From contig JACQRZ010000062.1 in the NCBI GenBank assembly GCA_016206235.1, positions 1 to 9,106 of the forward strand: 9,106 nt of DNA, in the 5' to 3' direction. The translations under genes were made by a program, and so were the position numbers. Shown here piece by piece: positions 5,706 to 9,106 of the stretch; the stretch's first letter is position 1; each line of letters begins with the position of its first letter. The stretch is from Candidatus Uhrbacteria bacterium (GTDB lineage Bacteria > Patescibacteriota > Patescibacteriia > JACQRZ01). The notes beneath the pieces are model-generated. The model made no database searches and was not told the DNA's origin. It saw nothing but the letters and a program-made list of their open reading frames with translations.

Positions 5706-5748
5706 TTCACCATAGCAAAGAGCGTGGTGAAAATTTTTTTGTTTTTTT
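5706..5748 (+). terminator. intrinsic-terminator-like attenuator in the rpoB leader
   Basis: TTCACCA (5706-5712) pairs with TGGTGAA (5725-5731) in a 7-bp stem. Two further G-C pairs (5715-5716/5722-5723) are possible near the top. AA and then a long T-tract follow at once (seven T, one G, seven T, 5734-5748). The structure lies between the rpoB promoter and its start codon, so if it acts as a terminator it would attenuate rpoB transcription. The stem is short and only moderately GC-rich, so efficiency is uncertain. Confidence 0.55.
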
Positions 5749-5755
5749 AAGAAGG
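5749..5755 (+). promoter_or_regulatory. ribosome binding site of rpoB
   Basis: AAGAAGG, one base off AAGGAGG, lies 15 nt before the rpoB ATG, directly after the T-tract. It is the clearest Shine-Dalgarno-like sequence in the window; ileS, ruvA and the methyltransferase have none. Confidence 0.5.
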
Positions 5756-5770
5756 CTAATTTTATACACT

Positions 5771-8700
5771 ATGAGCGAGTGGAAGAAAACGAGGCAATTT
5801 TTTACAAAAGCACATAGCGTTATTCCTCTTCCTGATCTCGTTGAGGTTCAAAAAAACTCATATCAATGGTTCTTGGATTCTGGCCTTCGCGAACTTCTTG
5901 ACGAAGTCTCACCTATCAAGGATTTCACTGGCAGAGACCTTGAGCTCTCTTTTTTGGACTACTATCTTGATGAGCCAAAGTTCGATGAGAAGACGAGTCT
6001 TGCAAAAAACCTGACGTACGAAAGCGCGCTCTGGATTAAGACGCGCCTTGCAAATAAGCGCACCAACGAGGAAAAGGACCAAGACATCTATCTTGGCGAC
6101 TTTCCCCTCATGACCGATCGAGGCACATTTATCATCAATGGCGTTGAACGTGTCGTCGTATCGCAACTCATCCGTTCTGCCGGAGTCTTTTTTACCTCGC
6201 AGGCCTTCCGAGGAGCTGAGAAGCGTTTTTATGGAGCAAAGCTTATCCCAAACCGGGGCGCATGGCTCGAATTTGAAACAGACGAGAATAATGTCATCTA
6301 TGTTAAAATCGATCGCAAACGCAAAGTGGCCGTAACAGCACTGTTGCGCGCATTCGGCTACGGCGCCGATGAGGAGCTTTTGAGCCTTTTCAAAGATGCA
6401 GACACTCATCCTGATGTCCGTTTCATCGAAGCAACAATTGCCAAAGACGTTTCCAAAGATGATGTGACCGGTCTTGTTGAGGTGTACAAACGTATTCGTC
6501 CTGGCGATATGGCAACGGCAGACAACGCGCGTTCTTTGATTCACGACATGTTCTTTCGATTCGACCGCTACGACCTTGGCCGTGTTGGCCGACACAAAAT
6601 GAATCAGCGGTTTTCACTTGATTTCAGTCCAAAGACCAAAGAGGGACGCGTACTCAAGCGAGAAGACATCATTTCTATTATCAAGGAGATCATCAAGTAC
6701 AACATTACCCAGGTTGAACCCGATGATATCGACCATCTTGGGAATAGACGAATCCGAAGTGTTGGCGAGCTTATTCAAAATAAGTTCCGCATCGGTCTTG
6801 CGCGCATGGAGCGCATTATCAAAGACCGCATGAGTACGCTTGATGTTACTGCCATTACTCCGACAAAATTGATCAACGCTCGACCAGTGATTATTGCCGT
6901 GAAAGAGTTTTTTATGTCATCGCAGCTTTCGCAATTTATGGATCAGACAAATCCGTTGTCTGAACTTGAGCATAAGCGAAGAATTTCAGCGCTTGGCCCC
7001 GGGGGACTGAGTCGCGAGCGAGCGGGATTCGAAGTGCGTGACGTACACCCAACCCACTACGGCCGCATCTGTCCGATTGCAACACCTGAAGGTCCCAACA
7101 TTGGTTTGGTCGGCCATCTTTCATCGCACGCACGACTGAATGAATTTGGTTTTATCGAGACGCCATTTAGAAAAGTGATCAAGGAGTCTCACAAAGACGG
7201 CACCCTGCGACCGCGCGTGACAAATGAAGTTGTGTACTTGGATGCGTTTGTTGAAGAGCGCCATATTACAACAGCAGCTACAACCCCGCTCGATGAGAAC
7301 GGCTATTTTATTAACGAGAAGGCAGAGGTTCGAAAATATGGCCAGCCAGCCCTTGATTCAGTTGATGCTATCGACTACATGGATGTCGCATCAAATCAGA
7401 TCGTAAGCGTTTCAACATCGCTTATTCCATTTCTTGAGCATGATGATGCAGCTCGTGCATTGATGGGTACTAATATGCAGCGCCAAGCAGTGCCGTTAGT
7501 GCGTCCGCAAGCGCCGCTTGTGGGAACTGGCATTGAAGCGCGCTCAGCGTATGACTCAGGCCGCATGTTGGTAACGGAAAGTGATGGAAATGTAATTGGT
7601 GTTGAAGCAGATCAGATTACGGTTCAGGCGCAGAGTGGCGATATTCATAGCTATCCACTAACAAAATTTTTGCGATCAAATGCAAGTACCTGCATTAACC
7701 AAAAACCAATCATTTCAAAGGGCGACTCAGTGAAGAAAGGAGACATCCTTGCCGATGGTCCGGCGACGCAAGGAGGGGAGCTCGCATTAGGGCAGAACGT
7801 GATCGTTGCGTTTATGTCGTGGGAACTTGGGAATTATGAAGACGCTATTTTGCTTTCTGAGCGCCTCGTGCAAGACGATCGTTTCACCTCAATTCATATT
7901 GAAAATTATTCCATTGCTGTACGCGATACCAAGTTGGGACCAGAAATTATCACGCGCGATATCCCCAATATCAGTGAAGAAAAACTGAAAGATTTGGATG
8001 AAGACGGCATTGTACGCATTGGCGCCGAGGTTTCATCAGGCGACATTTTGGTTGGAAAGATTACCCCAAAAGGAGAGACAGAACTTTCACCTGAAGAGAA
8101 GTTACTTCGCGCGATCTTCGGTGAAAAGGCAAAAGATATTCGCGACTCATCACTCTATCTTGAGCATGGTGAGCACGGCAAGGTTATTGATGTAAAAATT
8201 TTCTCGCGCGAGAACGGCGATAAACTTCCATCAGGCGTTATTAAAAATGTTCAGGTTACCGTTGCTCACCTGCGAAAAATTCAGGTCGGTGACAAGATGG
8301 CAGGCCGCCACGGAAATAAAGGCGTTATTTCGCGTGTCGTAGCTGTGGAAGATATGCCGGTGCTTGCCGATGGCCGACCCGTTGATGTGATCTTGAGTCC
8401 GCTTGGCGTTATCTCTCGTATGAACCTCGGCCAAATTCTGGAAACACACCTTGGTATGGCTGCTCGAAAAATGCACACCAATATTGCTACTCCTGCGCTT
8501 GACGGAATCCCCGAGACAGTAATTAAAGAGCTCTTGGAAAAGATCGGTTTGACGCCCGACGGTAAGCGTCAACTGTACGACGGGCGCACGGGCGAACCAT
8601 TTGCAGAAAAAACGGTTGTTGGAAAGATGTATATGATGAAGCTCATTCACATGGTTGAAGATAAGATTCACCAGCGATCCATTGGCCCGTACTCCCTTAT

Positions 8701-9007
8701 TACTCAGCAACCATTGGGAGGTAAGGCGCAGTCTGGAGGCCAGCGCTTTGGAGAAATGGAAGTGTGGGCGCTCGAAGCGTATGGTGCCGCACATACACTC
8801 CAAGAAATTTTGACGATTAAATCTGACGACGTAACAGGACGTTCAAAGGCGTACGAGGCAATCATTAAAGGCGAGCCAATTATGAAGCTGAACGTGCCAG
8901 AAGCATTTAATGTGTTGGTGCGTGAATTGAAAGGCTTGTGTCTCGATGTTGATCTTGTGAAAAAGAAGAGTGCTCAACAATCCGAGGAAGAAGAATCAAT
9001 CGAATAA
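5771..9007 (+). CDS. rpoB: DNA-directed RNA polymerase subunit beta
   Basis: The beta subunit forms one pincer and half the active-site cleft of RNA polymerase. At 1078 aa it is short and lacks the large lineage inserts of proteobacterial RpoB. Visible landmarks are the lobe/protrusion start (DLVEVQKNSYQWFL), GTFIINGVERVVVSQL, and the rifampicin-pocket segment from Q388 and D391 to H401, R404 and S406. The E. coli counterparts Q513, D516, H526, R529 and S531 are all unchanged. Further on are HPTHYGRICPI (about 426-436), KITPKGETELSPEEKLL, and K842 and K850 in GDKMAGRHGNKG, the active-site lysines equivalent to E. coli K1065 and K1073. The C-terminal clamp contains GEMEVWALEAYGAA (994-1007). 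Three usually conserved positions differ: A437 (normally E in CPIETPEG), I881 (normally P in GVPSRMN) and S988 (normally F in KAQFGGQ). It has its own promoter, and rpoC is expected downstream. Confidence 0.99.
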   Translation: MSEWKKTRQFFTKAHSVIPLPDLVEVQKNSYQWFLDSGLRELLDEVSPIKDFTGRDLELSFLDYYLDEPKFDEKTSLAKNLTYESALWIKTRLANKRTNEEKDQDIYLGDFPLMTDRGTFIINGVERVVVSQLIRSAGVFFTSQAFRGAEKRFYGAKLIPNRGAWLEFETDENNVIYVKIDRKRKVAVTALLRAFGYGADEELLSLFKDADTHPDVRFIEATIAKDVSKDDVTGLVEVYKRIRPGDMATADNARSLIHDMFFRFDRYDLGRVGRHKMNQRFSLDFSPKTKEGRVLKREDIISIIKEIIKYNITQVEPDDIDHLGNRRIRSVGELIQNKFRIGLARMERIIKDRMSTLDVTAITPTKLINARPVIIAVKEFFMSSQLSQFMDQTNPLSELEHKRRISALGPGGLSRERAGFEVRDVHPTHYGRICPIATPEGPNIGLVGHLSSHARLNEFGFIETPFRKVIKESHKDGTLRPRVTNEVVYLDAFVEERHITTAATTPLDENGYFINEKAEVRKYGQPALDSVDAIDYMDVASNQIVSVSTSLIPFLEHDDAARALMGTNMQRQAVPLVRPQAPLVGTGIEARSAYDSGRMLVTESDGNVIGVEADQITVQAQSGDIHSYPLTKFLRSNASTCINQKPIISKGDSVKKGDILADGPATQGGELALGQNVIVAFMSWELGNYEDAILLSERLVQDDRFTSIHIENYSIAVRDTKLGPEIITRDIPNISEEKLKDLDEDGIVRIGAEVSSGDILVGKITPKGETELSPEEKLLRAIFGEKAKDIRDSSLYLEHGEHGKVIDVKIFSRENGDKLPSGVIKNVQVTVAHLRKIQVGDKMAGRHGNKGVISRVVAVEDMPVLADGRPVDVILSPLGVISRMNLGQILETHLGMAARKMHTNIATPALDGIPETVIKELLEKIGLTPDGKRQLYDGRTGEPFAEKTVVGKMYMMKLIHMVEDKIHQRSIGPYSLITQQPLGGKAQSGGQRFGEMEVWALEAYGAAHTLQEILTIKSDDVTGRSKAYEAIIKGEPIMKLNVPEAFNVLVRELKGLCLDVDLVKKKSAQQSEEEESIE

Positions 9008-9106
9008 ATTTCCAATTGCCAACATCCAATTCCCCATTAATGTATTAATAGTTAAAGATTTTGGAATTATTTGGAAATTAGGAATTAGACATTAGACATT
9101 TTATAC
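9008..9106. repeat. opposed heptad arrays downstream of rpoB
   Basis: The spacer starts directly at the rpoB stop. The left array is five 7-bp units (ATTTCCA, ATTGCCA, ACATCCA, ATTCCCC, ATTAATG; 9008-9042). The right array is four units (GAAATTA, GGAATTA, GACATTA, GACATTT; 9074-9101). The two are complementary: AATTTCCAA (9007-9015) pairs perfectly with TTGGAAATT (9071-9079), and AATTCC (9028-9033) with GGAATT (9063-9068), giving a nested AT-rich hairpin. It could be a weak terminator or processing site between rpoB and a downstream rpoC. The window ends inside or just after it. Confidence 0.75.

Noticed and set aside
5531..5713. 60-aa minus-strand open frame in the intergenic region
   Set aside because: It covers the rpoB promoter and leader, is lysine- and phenylalanine-rich as expected for AT-rich non-coding DNA, and shows no domain or ribosome binding site.
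5909..6595. 228-aa minus-strand open frame opposite rpoB
   Set aside because: It lies wholly antisense to a clearly conserved part of rpoB, has no recognisable motif, and is explained by codon bias of the sense gene. The same applies to the minus-strand frame at 8231-8803.
6908..7002. Rifampicin-resistance mutations in RpoB
   Set aside because: The residues equivalent to E. coli Q513, D516, H526, R529 and S531 are wild type.
1..9106. Alternative genetic code 25 (TGA = Gly) as in some CPR lineages
   Set aside because: ruvA and the methyltransferase end at TGA at sensible positions, and no internal TGA interrupts the conserved proteins.

Overview
The window looks like a chromosomal segment of a Candidate Phyla Radiation (Patescibacteria) bacterium, most likely a Parcubacteria-type lineage. 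The reasons are a compact run of same-strand core genes, an IleS of the eukaryote-like IleS2 type, a short RpoB (1078 aa) without large lineage inserts, a FemAB-type transferase next to ruvA, and short AT-rich spacers made of degenerate heptanucleotide arrays. TGA is a normal stop here (ruvA, methyltransferase), so this is not one of the code-25 CPR lineages. Placement below superphylum level is inference.

Layout, all on the + strand: a heptad-repeat spacer (1-105); ileS (106-3093); a 25-bp spacer of a different heptamer; ruvA (3119-3691); a FemAB-like peptidoglycan-bridge transferase (3688-4731) that overlaps ruvA by ATGA; a complete tRNA-Arg(CCG) (4652-4723) lying inside the 3' end of that coding sequence; a membrane-anchored FAM173/ATPSCKMT-like methyltransferase (4741-5316); a 454-bp intergenic region with DnaA-box-like words, a hairpin, a near-consensus extended -10 promoter and a leader ending in an intrinsic-terminator-like attenuator; rpoB (5771-9007); and a spacer of two opposed heptad arrays (9008-9106), beyond which rpoC would be expected.

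Functionally these are housekeeping genes: tRNA-Ile charging, Holliday-junction recognition, cell-wall cross-bridge synthesis, an Arg tRNA, a probable protein-lysine methyltransferase, and the beta subunit of RNA polymerase. ileS through the methyltransferase could be one transcription unit; rpoB has its own strong promoter.

The unusual theme is capture of non-coding elements by open reading frames. IleS carries a 67-bp palindromic dispersed-repeat-like element read in frame in its editing domain and a 42-bp heptamer array read as exactly 14 codons. The FemAB-like ORF ends by translating through a tRNA gene. The methyltransferase ends by translating through a 28-bp palindromic repeat. Every spacer at a gene border that I could read as repeat has a 7-bp period, but each uses a different heptamer. 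I found no CRISPR array, transposase or obvious defence system.
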